NCBI RefSeq assembly: GCF_947259555.1
Contig: NZ_CAMYMD010000104.1
Location: 38,132 to 102,131 of the forward strand
Direction of reading: 5' to 3'
DNA: 64,000 bases
Origin: an uncultured Roseovarius sp.
GTDB lineage: Bacteria; Pseudomonadota; Alphaproteobacteria; Rhodobacterales; Rhodobacteraceae
Part shown: one piece after another, positions 45,676 through 56,218 of the stretch
How the letters are laid out: each line of letters starts with the position of its first letter
Position numbering within the stretch: position 1 is the first letter of the stretch
The notes under the pieces: generated by a model
The model's database searches: none
What the model saw: the letters and a program-made list of their open reading frames with translations, nothing else
What the model was told of the DNA's origin: nothing
Program-made: the position numbers and the translations under genes

Positions 45676-46647
45676 TTAGAATATTGCGTGATCGCCCAGA
45701 TCGGCGAAGGCGCGTCCCGAAATGACATCCTCGTAATGATCAAACAACCTGTCCTGCCCCGTCTCAGGCGTGGCACTCGCATCATAGAGCCCCGTCGCGG
45801 GGTCGATCACCAGCATGGATTCGGTTGCATAATAGCGCCCGATCCGTCCAAGTTCGGCCTTGGCCCGCAGTCTTGGAATGACTAATCCACCGGCTGTCAG
45901 CCCGCCAATGATGGCATCCATCATAACCAGAGGAACATGGCGGAACCGCGCCGGGCGCTCCAATCGCTCGAACAGCCAGTCCCCTTGAGCGCGCGGCGTG
46001 ATCGCCGGACCGGGCCCGCCAATGGGCAGAACCCGGTTCCAGCGTGAAGGATCGTTCAAGCAATCCGCGATATACTCGGCAAGATCTCGGTCACTGATCG
46101 GCTTGCAAGCGGTCTGGCATCCGTCTCCGAATACAAGATAGGGCTTTCCAGCCCTGACGCGCGCGATCTGTCCGGAGAGTGATTTGAAAAACGCGGTCGG
46201 CCGGATGATGGAATAGCAGAGACCCGAAGCAATCAGATGCGCTTCGAACGCGTGCTTGGCTTTCTGAAAAGCGAGGCGGGGCTTTTGCACGCAGAGCGCC
46301 GATAACAAGACCATATGCCCAACACCGGCAGATTTTGCGGCGCTGAGCGCGTGCATGTGCGCGTCGTGGTCGATGGACCAGGCATCATGGGGCAGGCCGG
46401 TGCGCGACGCCATGCAAGACACAAGCACATCGAAACGCTCGCCGCAAAATCCGTCTCGTACCAGAGACCCGGGGTCCGTTGCTATGCCCCGTCGCAGCGT
46501 GACGCCCTCGGGCAGTCCGTCGGCGCGCGCGTTCGGGCGCAGGTAGCAAACCACCTCATGCCCGCGTGACACGAGCGCCGCAACGACCGCGCGGCCAATC
46601 GTGCCGGTCGCGCCAAGCATGAAAATCCGTGCCCGATGCTCATCCAT
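45676..46647 (-). CDS. bciA: Divinyl (proto)chlorophyllide 8-vinyl reductase, BciA type
   Basis: The protein has 323 residues from ATG 46647. The NAD(P)-binding loop is FMLGATGTIGRAVVAALVSR. The family pattern follows: SCMASRTGLPHDAWSIDHDA, LLSALCVQKPRLAFQKAKHA, IIRPTAFFKSLSGQIA, KPISDRDLAEYIADCL, VLPIGGPGPAITPRAQG and GRYYATESMLVIDP. These match BciA/DVR, which reduces the 8-vinyl group during (bacterio)chlorophyll synthesis. It overlaps the DksA-family gene by eight bases. It implies a phototrophic organism, although no other pigment gene is in view. Confidence 0.88.
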   Translation of the reverse strand: MDEHRARIFMLGATGTIGRAVVAALVSRGHEVVCYLRPNARADGLPEGVTLRRGIATDPGSLVRDGFCGERFDVLVSCMASRTGLPHDAWSIDHDAHMHALSAAKSAGVGHMVLLSALCVQKPRLAFQKAKHAFEAHLIASGLCYSIIRPTAFFKSLSGQIARVRAGKPYLVFGDGCQTACKPISDRDLAEYIADCLNDPSRWNRVLPIGGPGPAITPRAQGDWLFERLERPARFRHVPLVMMDAIIGGLTAGGLVIPRLRAKAELGRIGRYYATESMLVIDPATGLYDASATPETGQDRLFDHYEDVISGRAFADLGDHAIF

Positions 46648-46978
46648 TGGCACAGGAGACACATCGCGTGGCTGCCGGGTCGATCTCGAGCCGTCCGAGG
46701 GCGATATCCTCGCCGCAATCCTCGCAATAGCCGTATTCACCCTCGTCCATCCTGGAGAGGGCGGCTTGCAAGCGCCTGCGCTGCGCCTCGCGACGTGATT
46801 GCCCCGCCTTGGCCATGGCTTGATTTTGCAGCGCATCCATCCGGCTCAGCCGTCCGACCGCCTGTTGATCCAGCTCAACAGTTGCCTGGCCAGACTGACC
46901 GCGTACATCCTCTGCCTCGAGGTCACCGAGCAGGTTTGCGATCTGCGTGCGCAGGCGGGTCAGTGCTGCCTCATTCAT
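46640..46978 (-). CDS. TraR/DksA-family zinc-finger protein
   Basis: The protein has 112 residues from ATG 46978 (GGAGG, nine-base spacing). An N-terminal coiled coil is followed by a four-cysteine finger (CEDCGEDIALGRLEI and CVSC). DksA-type proteins bind RNA polymerase in the secondary channel and tune the stringent response. The protein is shorter than classic DksA (about 150), so it may be a paralogue. It is co-directional with, and overlaps, bciA. Confidence 0.85.
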   Translation of the reverse strand: MNEAALTRLRTQIANLLGDLEAEDVRGQSGQATVELDQQAVGRLSRMDALQNQAMAKAGQSRREAQRRRLQAALSRMDEGEYGYCEDCGEDIALGRLEIDPAATRCVSCANG

Positions 46979-47061
46979 ATTGATGATCCTCCGCATCACC
47001 CCTTTGCATTTTACCTGTCCTGCCTATCTGGTATAGTTCGAGCGATCCAGAGGAGCATGTC

Positions 47062-47892
47062 ATGGCGCACACACGACAAAAATTGGCCGAGTTTGATCCG
47101 GTCTGGGCGCGAATCGCGCAAGAGGCCAAAGCCGCGATCGCCGAGGAACCGCTCTTGGGCGGGCTCGTCCATTCCAGCGTGCTGCACCACGATACATTCG
47201 AATCGGCTCTCGCCTACAGAATATCTCTCAAGCTCACGTCCAATGAGATGCCCGAGCAGATCCTTCGGGAAATCTGCGACAAGGCTCTGGACAGCGACTC
47301 GGCGATCGGTCTCGCCGCGCGCGCCGATATAGTGGCCGTGAGTGACCGTGATCCGGCCTGCGACCGTTTCCTTTTGCCACTGCTCTTTTTCAAGGGGTTT
47401 CAGGCGATACAGGCGTATCGCATTGCGCATTGGCTGTGGGAGGCGGGACGCTATGATCTGGCGCGTTTCTTCCAGATGCGGGCCTCCGAAGTCTTTGGCG
47501 TGGATATTCATCCCGCCGCGCGGATCGGCAAGGGGATTATGATCGACCATGCCCATTCCATCGTCATAGGCGAGACCGCAGTGGTCGGCGACAATGTTTC
47601 GATGCTGCATTCAGTGACCCTTGGCGGGACAGGCAAGGAAGAAGAGGATCGCCACCCCAAGATCAGCGACGGTGTGCTGATCGGGGCAGGGGCCAAGGTG
47701 CTCGGCAACATCCGTGTGGGCAAATGCTCGCGCATCGCCGCTGGATCGGTCGTGTTGGAGGAAGTGCCGCCCTGCAAGACCGTCGCCGGCGTGCCGGCGC
47801 GTATCGTAGGCGAGGCCGGGTGCGATCAGCCTTCGGTCAGCATGGATCAGCTATTGGGCGTCCGTGGCACCGAAAGTGATGAGGAAGAGTAA
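47062..47892 (+). CDS. cysE: Serine O-acetyltransferase
   Basis: The protein has 276 residues. The N-terminal helical domain (DPVWARIAQEAKAAIAEEPL) and the left-handed beta-helix follow the CysE pattern. HPAARIGKGIMIDHAHSIVIG, SMLHSVTLGGTGK, RHPKISDGVLIGAGAKVLGN and IAAGSVVLEEVPP are all present. It makes O-acetylserine for cysteine synthesis and is usually inhibited by cysteine through the C-terminal tail. Confidence 0.96.
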   Translation: MAHTRQKLAEFDPVWARIAQEAKAAIAEEPLLGGLVHSSVLHHDTFESALAYRISLKLTSNEMPEQILREICDKALDSDSAIGLAARADIVAVSDRDPACDRFLLPLLFFKGFQAIQAYRIAHWLWEAGRYDLARFFQMRASEVFGVDIHPAARIGKGIMIDHAHSIVIGETAVVGDNVSMLHSVTLGGTGKEEEDRHPKISDGVLIGAGAKVLGNIRVGKCSRIAAGSVVLEEVPPCKTVAGVPARIVGEAGCDQPSVSMDQLLGVRGTESDEEE

Positions 47893-47937
47893 GGCCGGTC
47901 GCGAGACGTGCCTTAGGCTGAGGCTGCCTGTGCCCGA

Positions 47938-48900
47938 TCAGGCAGCCAGCCCTTTTGACCCCATGCGCAGGAACCTTTCCCGACGGTCACGGATCAGGGC
48001 TGCGCGGTTCTTCTTGGACAGTTCGCTCAGCATGGCCTGAATGGTCTTGCCGACCGTTGCGATGGTTCGTGCGACATCGCGATGCGCGCCGCCCAGGGGT
48101 TCGTCGATAATGCGGTCTGCAACGCCAAGCCGGGTGAGATCCTGGGCCGTCAGGCGAAGCGCCTCGGCGGCTTCGCGCATCTTCTCTGCGTCTTTCCACA
48201 GGATTGACGCGCAGCCCTCCGGGGAGATCACCGAATAAACCGAATGCTCCAGCATCGCCACACGGTTGGCGCTGGCAAAGGCCACCGCGCCGCCCGATCC
48301 GCCCTCGCCGATAATCACCGACACGAGAGGCACACCGAGACCGAGGCAGGTTTCCGTAGACCGGGCGATGGCCTCGGACTGTCCGCGTTCCTCGGCCCCC
48401 TTGCCAGGGTAGGCGCCGGGGGTGTCCACAAGCGTGATGACCGGCAGGCCGAACTTGTCCGCCATCTGCATCAGGCGCACCGCCTTGCGATATCCTTCGG
48501 GGCGCGCCATGCCGAAATTGCGGGCGATCCTGCTCTTGGTATCGTTGCCTTTTTCATGGCCGATCACCATGACCGGGCGGTCGGCCAACCGTGCAAGGCC
48601 CCCCATAACGGCCTCGTCTTCTCCAAAGGCCCGGTCGCCGGCGAGGGGCGTATACTCGGAGAAAAGCGCATCGATGTAATCGCGGCAATGCGGCCTGTCG
48701 GGATGGCGGGCGACCTGACATTTGCGCCACGGCGTCAGGTTCTTGTAGAGATCGCGCAAGAGGTCGGCGGCCTTGGTGTCCAGAGCGCCGGCCTCGGTTT
48801 CGACATCCATCTCCGCATTGGCCCGGGCCATCGCGCGCAGCTCTTCGGCCTTGCCTTCAATCTCGGCCAGCGGCTTTTCGAAGTCGAGGTAATTGGTCAT
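47938..48900 (-). CDS. accA: Acetyl-CoA carboxylase carboxyltransferase subunit alpha
   Basis: The protein has 320 residues from ATG 48900. It starts [18 protein letters not shown] and shows [54 protein letters not shown] and [13 protein letters not shown]. With AccD it transfers carboxyl to acetyl-CoA, the first step of fatty-acid synthesis. accD lies about 4 kb away, as is common. Confidence 0.97.
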   Translation of the reverse strand: MTNYLDFEKPLAEIEGKAEELRAMARANAEMDVETEAGALDTKAADLLRDLYKNLTPWRKCQVARHPDRPHCRDYIDALFSEYTPLAGDRAFGEDEAVMGGLARLADRPVMVIGHEKGNDTKSRIARNFGMARPEGYRKAVRLMQMADKFGLPVITLVDTPGAYPGKGAEERGQSEAIARSTETCLGLGVPLVSVIIGEGGSGGAVAFASANRVAMLEHSVYSVISPEGCASILWKDAEKMREAAEALRLTAQDLTRLGVADRIIDEPLGGAHRDVARTIATVGKTIQAMLSELSKKNRAALIRDRRERFLRMGSKGLAA

Positions 48901-49012
48901 TGCTCTGCGGTCTCCACGTTTGCCGTGGCGATATATGGCGGCATGAGGGCTGATTTGCAATCATAACCCGGCAATGGCCGTGTCCCGATGGGGGCGATCT
49001 CTTTGGGTTCTA

Positions 49013-49612
49013 TCAGTGTGCAGGCCAGAGCACCGGAATCAGTGTTGCGACCAGAAGCGCCGCCATGACCCGATTGAAGACGCGTAGCCGGAATTGGTTC
49101 TTGAGCAGGCGGCGCATCTGTTGGCCAAGCAAGGTCCAACTCGTGGTGCTGAGCCCCGAAACCACGACGTAGACCCCCGCAACCCAGAGGAGCGAGCTCG
49201 GATCTCGGCCGGTGGCGTAGAGGGTAATAGCAGACAGCCCCATGCTCCACGCCTTGGGATTGACCCACTGGAAAGCCGCTGATTGCAGGAACGTCAGGGG
49301 CTTGCCCTCTGCGCTTGCTTCGCGCGGCGCTGCCGCATGTGCGATTTTCCAAGCCAGGTAAAGCAGATAGACGACCGAAGCGACCTTGAGCAGCTTATAG
49401 CTGAGCGGCCACATGTCAAAGACCTGCATGACGCCAAGCCCGACACAGATCACCATCAGCGGAAAGCCAAGAGTGATCCCGAGCATATGCGGAATGGTCC
49501 GGGAAAATCCGAAATTCGTACCGGATGCCATGAGCATGAGGTTATTCGGCCCGGGTGTCATGACCGTGACAAAGGCGAAGGTGGTGAGCGCGGTGAGTAG
49601 ATCGAAAGTCAT
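49013..49612 (-). CDS. LysE-family amino-acid exporter
   Basis: The 199-residue membrane protein has about six helices and the family start FAFVTVMTPGPNNLMLMASG. KAWSMGLSAITLYATG is the typical loop after the QWVNPKAW motif. LysE/RhtB proteins export amino acids. It is divergent from an Lrp/AsnC regulator with an 81-bp gap, the usual arrangement for control of an exporter. Confidence 0.9.
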   Translation of the reverse strand: MTFDLLTALTTFAFVTVMTPGPNNLMLMASGTNFGFSRTIPHMLGITLGFPLMVICVGLGVMQVFDMWPLSYKLLKVASVVYLLYLAWKIAHAAAPREASAEGKPLTFLQSAAFQWVNPKAWSMGLSAITLYATGRDPSSLLWVAGVYVVVSGLSTTSWTLLGQQMRRLLKNQFRLRVFNRVMAALLVATLIPVLWPAH

Positions 49613-49693
49613 GGCGCAATGTTATGCTGGAATAATTGATCTTTAATTGCTTAATGTTGGTTTGAATATGAGTTTAGGCAATATAAAAGCGCT

Positions 49694-50137
49694 ATGGATT
49701 TAATAAATGATCGAATATTGCGAGAGCTGAGTCGTGATGGTCGAATCAGCAATCTGGAACTGGCCGAACGAGTCGGCTTGTCACCATCGGCTTGCTTGCG
49801 CCGCGTGCAGGATCTGGAACGGCGCGGGGTCATTGCGGGATACCGCGCGGTCCTGGATCGTAGCGCGCTTGGCATCGGCTTTCTGGCATATGTGACGGTT
49901 GGTTTGAACAGCCATACAAAGGCAAGCCAAGTCGCTTTTGAACAGGCCATGGCCCGCGCACAGGACGTGGTGGAGTGCCACAACATCACGGGTGCGGTGG
50001 AGTATCTGTTGCGCGTCGAAGTGCCTGATCTGGCGGCCTACAAGCAGTTTCACACCGATGTTCTGGGCACGCTTCCACAGGTTCATGCGATCACATCCTA
50101 TGTGGTGATGGGATCACCCAAGGATGAGAGGGGCTGA
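49694..50137 (+). CDS. Lrp/AsnC-family regulator
   Basis: The protein has 147 residues. The winged helix is NDRILRELSRDGRISNLELA through SPSACLRRVQDLERRGVI. The C-terminal RAM domain for amino-acid binding includes VECHNITGAVEYLLRVEVPD. It probably regulates the divergent LysE gene. Confidence 0.92.
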   Translation: MDLINDRILRELSRDGRISNLELAERVGLSPSACLRRVQDLERRGVIAGYRAVLDRSALGIGFLAYVTVGLNSHTKASQVAFEQAMARAQDVVECHNITGAVEYLLRVEVPDLAAYKQFHTDVLGTLPQVHAITSYVVMGSPKDERG

Positions 50138-50146
50138 AAATGAAAG

Positions 50147-50166
50147 GGGGCCGTTGGTTCGGCCCC
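50147..50166 (-). terminator. Bidirectional stem-loop between lrp-type and LysM genes
   Basis: GGGGCCG (50147-50153) pairs with CGGCCCC (50160-50166) around TTGGTT. On the minus strand it is followed by CTTTCATTTT, so it fits a terminator for the LysM gene, whose stop is 31 bases upstream. Confidence 0.65.
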
Positions 50167-50197
50167 TCGATCATTCCTGCCGTCGTAACTGGAAAAC

Positions 50198-50842
50198 CTA
50201 ATCCGTCAAGGGTGTGGGAAGGGCCAAAACCTGACCGACACGCAGTCTGTTTCCGGGCTGTAAACTGTCGGTGTTGGCGCTGACGATATCCGCTTGTCGC
50301 TTGATGTCGCCATAGAACCGGTAGGCGATCGAGGCAAGGCTGTCGCCGGTGGCGACTGTGTAGGTTTGTGGCACGCGCGGGCGCGCGGGCTGTGACAGCG
50401 CAGTGAGCAAAAGGGAGGTATCGACACGGCCCTCGGCGGTCACGAGCGATTGCGGCACATCAACGCGACCTTTTTGCGCCGCGTCATTCACGAGCGCATC
50501 AATATACACCTCGGATTGACCCTGTTCGAGCGCTCCAAGGACCATTTTTTCGAGGGTCTCGCCGCTCGATGACGCGGAAGCGGCCTCAGCCGTTTGGGTC
50601 GGGGCCGGAGAGACGACAGGCGTGATGTCTTCGGGCAGGATGGTGCTGCTCAGGCTCTGCATCAACGGGTCTGATTGTGGCTGCGGCGCATTGAGCGACG
50701 CCAAATCAGGGCCAGAGCGTGTCACCTCCTGCTCTGAGGTCGGGGCCGAGACAGACACAGGGGGTTTCTTGCCGGGCTGCGCAAGTATCAGGGCAAGGGT
50801 GACAGCAAAAAAACCGGCCGCAATCAGGGTCACACGCAACAT
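50198..50842 (-). CDS. LysM-domain membrane-anchored protein
   Basis: The 214-residue protein has an N-terminal helix (VTLIAAGFFAVTLALILAQP), a long low-complexity Ser/Pro/Gln region, and a C-terminal LysM domain (QTYTVATGDSLASIAYRFYG to GQVLALPTP). LysM binds peptidoglycan, so the protein probably tethers to the periplasmic cell wall. Its partner is unknown. Confidence 0.85.
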   Translation of the reverse strand: MLRVTLIAAGFFAVTLALILAQPGKKPPVSVSAPTSEQEVTRSGPDLASLNAPQPQSDPLMQSLSSTILPEDITPVVSPAPTQTAEAASASSSGETLEKMVLGALEQGQSEVYIDALVNDAAQKGRVDVPQSLVTAEGRVDTSLLLTALSQPARPRVPQTYTVATGDSLASIAYRFYGDIKRQADIVSANTDSLQPGNRLRVGQVLALPTPLTD

Positions 50843-50999
50843 GAATATACCTTAGAACAAAAAATTTCCTGATGAGAGCGATTGCAAAGCGCGACGGGTG
50901 ACATGCGGCTGGTGAATTGACGTGTCATTATTTTGGGCACGGGATTGGTTCCTGGTGTCGTCTTTTCCTGGTGGCGCAAAACGTCGCTCGGCTACCTAT

Positions 51000-51035
51000 A
51001 TATAGTCGTATTTACTTAATATAGTCGTGTTTACT
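51000..51035. repeat. 17-bp direct repeat in the 343-bp gap before folC's 3' end
   Basis: ATATAGTCGT(A/G)TTTACT occurs at 51000-51016 and 51019-51035, 19 bases apart. It lies in the AT-rich gap 50843-51185 upstream of the LysM gene. I see no gene in that gap. It may be a regulator-binding direct repeat. Confidence 0.45.
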
Positions 51036-51185
51036 GAAACCCGTCAATATGGGGTGATTCGGAAAAACGACTAAAATGCCCGCATTTCGAGGGAAAAAGC
51101 CGAATGGCACAGGATCGCGCACGCATTCTGGACGCAACTTGCATATCGCATCCGCGCTTTCGCACAAATTGGGCGGCGTGATCAG

Positions 51186-52460
51186 TTACCCATTTTCGCG
51201 CAGAATGCCGCCGGCGAGGTAGAGTGACCCGCAGATCAGAATGCGCGCCTCGGGGCATTCCGCCACGATCCGGTGCACCGCGTCGAGGGTTGTTTCGGCG
51301 GTGCTGGCCGTGAGACCGGTGTCGCTGGCGGCCTTTGCGGTCACGTCGGCGGGCAGGGTGTTGGCCTCACCGGGAATGGACACCGCGGTGAGCGACGCGG
51401 CCTGTGTGGCCAAAGGCGTCAGATAGCCAGAAATATCCTTGGTGTTCAGCATGCCGCAAATGAGGTGAGTGGGCCGGGCGGGCAGCGAGGCCAAATGCCG
51501 CGCGAGCGCCTGTCCGGCCGCGGCGTTATGGCCACCATCAAGCCAGATCTCGGCATCTGACGCAGCCGCTGTCAACGGTCCGGTGTGCAGGCGTTGCATG
51601 CGTGCGGGCCAGAAGGCGCGGGTGACGGCAGCCTCATAGGCCGCATCACCCATCTCAAGGTGGCGTAGTGTGGCAAGGGCCGCGCCTGCGTTCTCGGTCT
51701 GGTGCGCGCCGAGCAGGTTTGGCAAGGGCAGGTCTCGCAGTCCTTTCTCGTCCTGAAAGATCAGCCGCCCGCGTTCCTCGAATGTGTGCCAGTGCTGACC
51801 ATGTGCGATAACGGGTGCGCCGAGGCGCGCGGCGGTGGCCTCGATCACGCTCATCGCCTCGTCCGGCTGCGGGCCGACAATACACGGCACGTCGCGCTTG
51901 ATGATTCCGGCCTTTTCGGCCGCGATCTTGCTCAGCGTGTCTCCGAGATACTGTTCGTGGTCCACCGAAATTGGGGTGATGATCGTGAGAACGGGCGTGT
52001 CGACGACATTGGTGGCGTCGAGCCGTCCCCCGAGACCCACCTCTAGAAGGGTGTAATCCGCGCGGCTGCGTGCCATGGCAAGAAGCGCGGCGCAGGTCGT
52101 GATCTCGAAATAGGTGATCGGCTCGCTGCCGTTGGCGGCGTAGCATTCATCGAGAACGGCGGTGAGGTGGTCCTCCGAGATGAGCTCTCCTGCCAGCCGG
52201 ATCCGCTCATGAAAGCGTGCCAGATGCGGCGATGTATAGGCATGGACACGTTGCCCTGCCGCCTCCAGACCCGCGCGGATCATGGCCTGAGTGCTGCCCT
52301 TGCCATTGGTGCCCGCGATATGGATGACGGGCGGCAGGTCCTTTTGCGGATTGCCAAGCGCATCGAGCAGGCGCCAGACACGATCAAGGGTGAGGTCGAT
52401 GATCTTGGGGTGCAGCGCCATCATCCGGTCGAGGATGGCGTCCGATGTCGTGGCGTTCAT
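51186..52460 (-). CDS. folC: Dihydrofolate/folylpolyglutamate synthase
   Basis: A 424-residue Mur-ligase-type enzyme that adds glutamate to folates. The ATP loop is [17 protein letters not shown], followed by [37 protein letters not shown] and [14 protein letters not shown]. Its start overlaps the accD stop by four bases, a pairing found in many bacteria. Confidence 0.95.
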   Translation of the reverse strand: MNATTSDAILDRMMALHPKIIDLTLDRVWRLLDALGNPQKDLPPVIHIAGTNGKGSTQAMIRAGLEAAGQRVHAYTSPHLARFHERIRLAGELISEDHLTAVLDECYAANGSEPITYFEITTCAALLAMARSRADYTLLEVGLGGRLDATNVVDTPVLTIITPISVDHEQYLGDTLSKIAAEKAGIIKRDVPCIVGPQPDEAMSVIEATAARLGAPVIAHGQHWHTFEERGRLIFQDEKGLRDLPLPNLLGAHQTENAGAALATLRHLEMGDAAYEAAVTRAFWPARMQRLHTGPLTAAASDAEIWLDGGHNAAAGQALARHLASLPARPTHLICGMLNTKDISGYLTPLATQAASLTAVSIPGEANTLPADVTAKAASDTGLTASTAETTLDAVHRIVAECPEARILICGSLYLAGGILRENG

Positions 52461-53410
52461 GTTTTGGGAGCGTCCTGCGGCTGCGGCTGCGCCTCGCCGC
52501 TGTCCGGCTCGTTCGCGACTGTTGTGGCATCGGGGGCGGGCAGATCGCCCTTGATCGGGGGCGGCATGTCCAAAAGCATGCGCGTGATGCTGATAAGCTC
52601 GTCGCGCAGTTTCGTGCGCGGCGTCACGCGATCGAGCATGCCGTGATCCAGTAGGTATTCGGCGCGTTGAAATCCCTCTGGCAGTTTCTCACGAATTGTC
52701 TGTTCGATCACGCGCGGACCGGCAAAGCAGATAAGTGCGCCGGGCTCGGCAATTTGCACGTCTCCGAGCATCGCGTAAGAGGCGGTGACGCCCCCGGTCG
52801 TGGGGTGCGTGAGGACCACGATATACGGTAAACCCGCCTCGCGCAGCATCTGCACCGCGACGGTGGTGCGGGGCATTTGCATGAGGCTCAGGATGCCTTC
52901 TTGCATGCGCGCGCCACCGGCGGCGGAAAACAGGATCAGGGGGCGCTTGAGTTTGACCGCTTCCTCGGCAGCGGCGATGATCGCATTGCCGACATACATG
53001 CCCATAGAGCCGGCCATGAATGAAAAATCCTGCGCGGCGGCGACGATGGGCGTGCGACCGATCTCTCCGGTGGCGACAAGCATCGCTTCCTTTTCACCGG
53101 TTGCCTTCTGGGCGGTGCGCAGACGGTCGGGATATTTTTTCTGATCCCGGAACTGCAAAGGGTCCGTCGTCGGCAGCGGCACGTCCACTTCGGAGAAAAT
53201 GCCCCCGTCAAACAGGGCGCTGAGCCGCGCGCGCGGCGTGATCGTCATGTGGTGGCCGCAATTGGTGCAGACGTTGAGGTTGTCGGTCAGCTCGCGGTGA
53301 AACAGCATGCTTCCGCAATCGTCGCATTTGGACCACAGGTTCTCGGGGATTTCGCGGCGTGAGAAGATCGAATTGATCCGCGGGCGCACGTAATTGGTGA
53401 TCCAGTTCAT
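52457..53410 (-). CDS. accD: Acetyl-CoA carboxylase carboxyltransferase subunit beta
   Basis: The protein has 317 residues from ATG 53410. The zinc finger is CDDCGSMLF and CTNCGHHM. Catalytic elements include [35 protein letters not shown] and [19 protein letters not shown]. It forms the carboxyltransferase with AccA. The C-terminal tail is Pro/Gln-rich. Confidence 0.97.
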   Translation of the reverse strand: MNWITNYVRPRINSIFSRREIPENLWSKCDDCGSMLFHRELTDNLNVCTNCGHHMTITPRARLSALFDGGIFSEVDVPLPTTDPLQFRDQKKYPDRLRTAQKATGEKEAMLVATGEIGRTPIVAAAQDFSFMAGSMGMYVGNAIIAAAEEAVKLKRPLILFSAAGGARMQEGILSLMQMPRTTVAVQMLREAGLPYIVVLTHPTTGGVTASYAMLGDVQIAEPGALICFAGPRVIEQTIREKLPEGFQRAEYLLDHGMLDRVTPRTKLRDELISITRMLLDMPPPIKGDLPAPDATTVANEPDSGEAQPQPQDAPKT

Positions 53411-53473
53411 TTGGGGCCGGTCCCTCTGGTAGACATTGCGCAATCACATAAGCGGGGCGTGGGTGAAATGCAA

Positions 53474-54361
53474 TCAGCCGCGCAAGGCGAGGCGAATGGC
53501 GAGCCAGCCGCATATGAGGATCAGGACATCAAGGGGCATCATTGCCCACAGCACAGCCGCGTCATCCATTGAAAACGGATAGGCGTAGAGCGCGAGCCCG
53601 TCGAATTGGCCACGTGGTGCCGCAATGAGCATGGCGCTGAAGTTGTTTACGAAATGCAAGGCTGTCGCCGGGCCGAGCGTGCCAAAGCGCGCGGTCAGGT
53701 CGGCGGCGGCAAGGCCGAAGGCGGCCGCCCACGCCACGACGATCCAGGCGTTGGCACCAAAGCTCGCATAATCGAAATGCAGCAGGGCAAAGCCCAGCGA
53801 GGGCAGCAGCATCCAGATCAGCGGCGAGGCGAAGCGGGCCGCGAGCTGACTCTGGAGATAGCCGCGAAAGACCAATTCCTCTGCAAAGACCTGAAAAAAG
53901 AGGCCGGCAAGCGCAAGCGGAAGAAACATGAGCCAAACGCCGGGGGCAAGATTGGGCTGCGGGTCCATGCCTTGGGGCATCGGTAGAAAAAGCAGCGCGC
54001 CGTAGAGCAGCAGCATCGCGCCAAGGGCGCGGATGAATTGATGCAGGGCACGTGCACGCGGGCCGATGATGCTCGCCATCGTGCGGCGGTGGACCAGCCG
54101 CAGGGTGATCCAGAGCGCCAGAATCAAGAGGCCGAACACGAACAGGTTGATCAGCACGCCTGCCGGGTTGGTGGCCGCCTCAATGCCTGGCGAGATGCGC
54201 GCCCATGTCTCGGCCCCGAAGACCAGCGGCAAGAGCGTTGCATAGCCGAAACTGAGCAATAGAAACACCGGCACGCCAAGCGCCACGCCGACTACGAGGC
54301 GGCCCGGATGAGCGGTGGCACGGGCTGGGGCAACAAGGATTTCATGGGCGGCGTATTTCAT
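53474..54361 (-). CDS. CPBP-family intramembrane metalloprotease
   Basis: The 295-residue polytopic protein has the three CPBP motifs: [14 protein letters not shown] (Glu-Glu...Arg), [12 protein letters not shown] (His) and [11 protein letters not shown] (His...Asn). CAAX-protease-related proteins cleave peptides inside the membrane. The substrate is unknown. The start at 54361 lies just upstream of, and divergent from, ilvD. Confidence 0.86.
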   Translation of the reverse strand: MKYAAHEILVAPARATAHPGRLVVGVALGVPVFLLLSFGYATLLPLVFGAETWARISPGIEAATNPAGVLINLFVFGLLILALWITLRLVHRRTMASIIGPRARALHQFIRALGAMLLLYGALLFLPMPQGMDPQPNLAPGVWLMFLPLALAGLFFQVFAEELVFRGYLQSQLAARFASPLIWMLLPSLGFALLHFDYASFGANAWIVVAWAAAFGLAAADLTARFGTLGPATALHFVNNFSAMLIAAPRGQFDGLALYAYPFSMDDAAVLWAMMPLDVLILICGWLAIRLALRG

Positions 54362-54460
54362 CGGGCGCACGCTATCGCCGGGCTGGCCGGGTTGCAATCG
54401 GCTTGCCCCGGACGCGTCACTGGCCTAGACCGATTTTCAGCTAATTCCGGGAGGCCCCTC

Positions 54461-56218
54461 ATGACCAAATTCGACAAAGCCAAACTGCCCAGCCGTCACG
54501 TGACCGAGGGCCCCGCGCGCGCGCCGCACCGGTCCTATTATTACGCGATGGGCATGACAGAGGCGGAAATTCACCAGCCTCTGGTCGGGGTCGCGACCTG
54601 CTGGAACGAGGCCGCGCCCTGCAATATTTCGCTGAACCGGCAGGCGCAGGCGGTCAAGGGTGGTGTGAAAGAGGCGCATGGCAGCCCGCGCGAATTTACC
54701 ACGATCACCGTTACCGATGGGATCGCCATGGGGCATGAGGGGATGCGGTCCTCTTTGGCGAGCCGCGAGGCGATTGCCGATACCGTGGAGCTGACAATGC
54801 GCGGCCATTGTTACGATGCGCTCGTCGGGCTGGCAGGGTGCGACAAGTCCTTGCCGGGCATGATGATGGCGATGGTGCGGCTTAACGTGCCCTCGGTCTT
54901 TATCTATGGCGGCTCTATTCTGCCGGGCAAGGCGCCGCAGATCGACGAGATACCGGAGGATTTCCGCACCCGGGATCTGACCGTGCAGGACATGTTCGAA
55001 GCCGTGGGCCGGCATCAGAACCACGAGATGTCGGACAAGGCGCTCGATGCGCTTGAGCGCGTGGCCTGCCCCTCGGCGGGGGCCTGTGGCGGGCAATTCA
55101 CCGCTAACACGATGGCCTGTGTCTCCGAGGCGATTGGCCTTGCTCTGATGAATTCGTCGGGAATGCCTGCCCCCTATGAGAGCCGTGATCAATATGCCGA
55201 GGCCTCGGGGCGCGCGGTGATGGACCTGCTGGAGAAAAACATCCGCGCCCGCGACGTGGTGACGCTCAAGAGCCTGCAGAACGCCGCGCGCGTGGTGGCC
55301 TGCACCGGTGGCAGCACCAATGCAGGGCTGCACCTGCCTGCGATTGCACACGAGGCCGGAATTGACTTTTTCCTCGAGGATGTCTGCGACATCTTCCGCG
55401 ACACGCCCTATTTCGTCGATCTCAAGCCGGGCGGCGCCTATGTGGCCAAGGATCTCTATGATGCGGGTGGCATCCCCGTCGTGATGAAGGAACTGCGCAA
55501 GGCAGGGCTGATCCATGAGGATTGCATGACCGCGACCGGGCGCTCTATCGGCGAAGAGTTGGACCTGATTGAACGCGAGGCGGATGGCAAGGTGATTTAT
55601 CCGATAGACACCCCGATCACCAAGACCGGCGGTGTTGTGGGGCTCAAGGGCAATCTCGCTCCGACCGGGGCCATCGTGAAGGTTGCGGGCATCGCGCCCG
55701 AGCATCAGGTCTTTACCGGCCCCGCACGGGTCTTCGAATGCGAAGAAGACGCGTTCGAGGCGGTCAAGGCGCGCCAGTATGAGGAGGGCGAAGTCATCGT
55801 CATCCGCAACGAAGGGCCCGCAGGCGGCCCCGGCATGCGCGAGATGCTGTCGACAACGGCGGCATTGTCCGGGCAGGGCATGGGCAAGAAGGTGGCGCTG
55901 ATCACCGATGGCCGGTTCTCTGGCGCGACGCGCGGTTTTTGCGTTGGCCACGTTGGACCAGAGGCGGCGCATGGTGGGCCGATTGCGCTGATCGCCACCG
56001 GAGACATGATCACGATTGACGCGATCAAGGGCGAATTGTCGGTGGATCTGTCCGACGAAGAGCTCGCCAAGCGCAAGGATGCCTGGGCAGGTCCGCGCGA
56101 GACGATCTATGAAAGTGGCGCGCTGTGGAAATACGCGCAGCTCGTGGGTGAGACCTACAAGGGCGCGGTCACGCATCCCGGTGCGGCAGCTGAGCGCCAT
56201 GTCTACATGGATCTGTGA
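54461..56218 (+). CDS. ilvD: Dihydroxy-acid dehydratase
   Basis: The protein has 585 residues from ATG 54461 (GGGAGG six bases upstream). An upstream frame to 54308 runs across the promoter. The iron-sulfur ligands are [20 protein letters not shown] and [15 protein letters not shown]. The C-terminal signature is [18 protein letters not shown]. It makes the 2-oxo acids for valine, leucine and isoleucine. The 3' end overlaps the next gene by 20 bases. Confidence 0.97.
   Translation: MTKFDKAKLPSRHVTEGPARAPHRSYYYAMGMTEAEIHQPLVGVATCWNEAAPCNISLNRQAQAVKGGVKEAHGSPREFTTITVTDGIAMGHEGMRSSLASREAIADTVELTMRGHCYDALVGLAGCDKSLPGMMMAMVRLNVPSVFIYGGSILPGKAPQIDEIPEDFRTRDLTVQDMFEAVGRHQNHEMSDKALDALERVACPSAGACGGQFTANTMACVSEAIGLALMNSSGMPAPYESRDQYAEASGRAVMDLLEKNIRARDVVTLKSLQNAARVVACTGGSTNAGLHLPAIAHEAGIDFFLEDVCDIFRDTPYFVDLKPGGAYVAKDLYDAGGIPVVMKELRKAGLIHEDCMTATGRSIGEELDLIEREADGKVIYPIDTPITKTGGVVGLKGNLAPTGAIVKVAGIAPEHQVFTGPARVFECEEDAFEAVKARQYEEGEVIVIRNEGPAGGPGMREMLSTTAALSGQGMGKKVALITDGRFSGATRGFCVGHVGPEAAHGGPIALIATGDMITIDAIKGELSVDLSDEELAKRKDAWAGPRETIYESGALWKYAQLVGETYKGAVTHPGAAAERHVYMDL

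Noticed and set aside
51186..52460. Plus-strand frames opposite folC
   Set aside because: folC motifs are all on the minus strand; the opposite frames are fragmentary.
54308..54460. Extended ilvD start
   Set aside because: The added residues have no family resemblance and overlap the divergent CPBP gene; ATG 54461 has a strong ribosome site.
54361..54460. Leader-peptide attenuator before ilvD
   Set aside because: The 99-bp gap shows no short frame rich in Ile, Leu or Val codons and no terminator/antiterminator pair.
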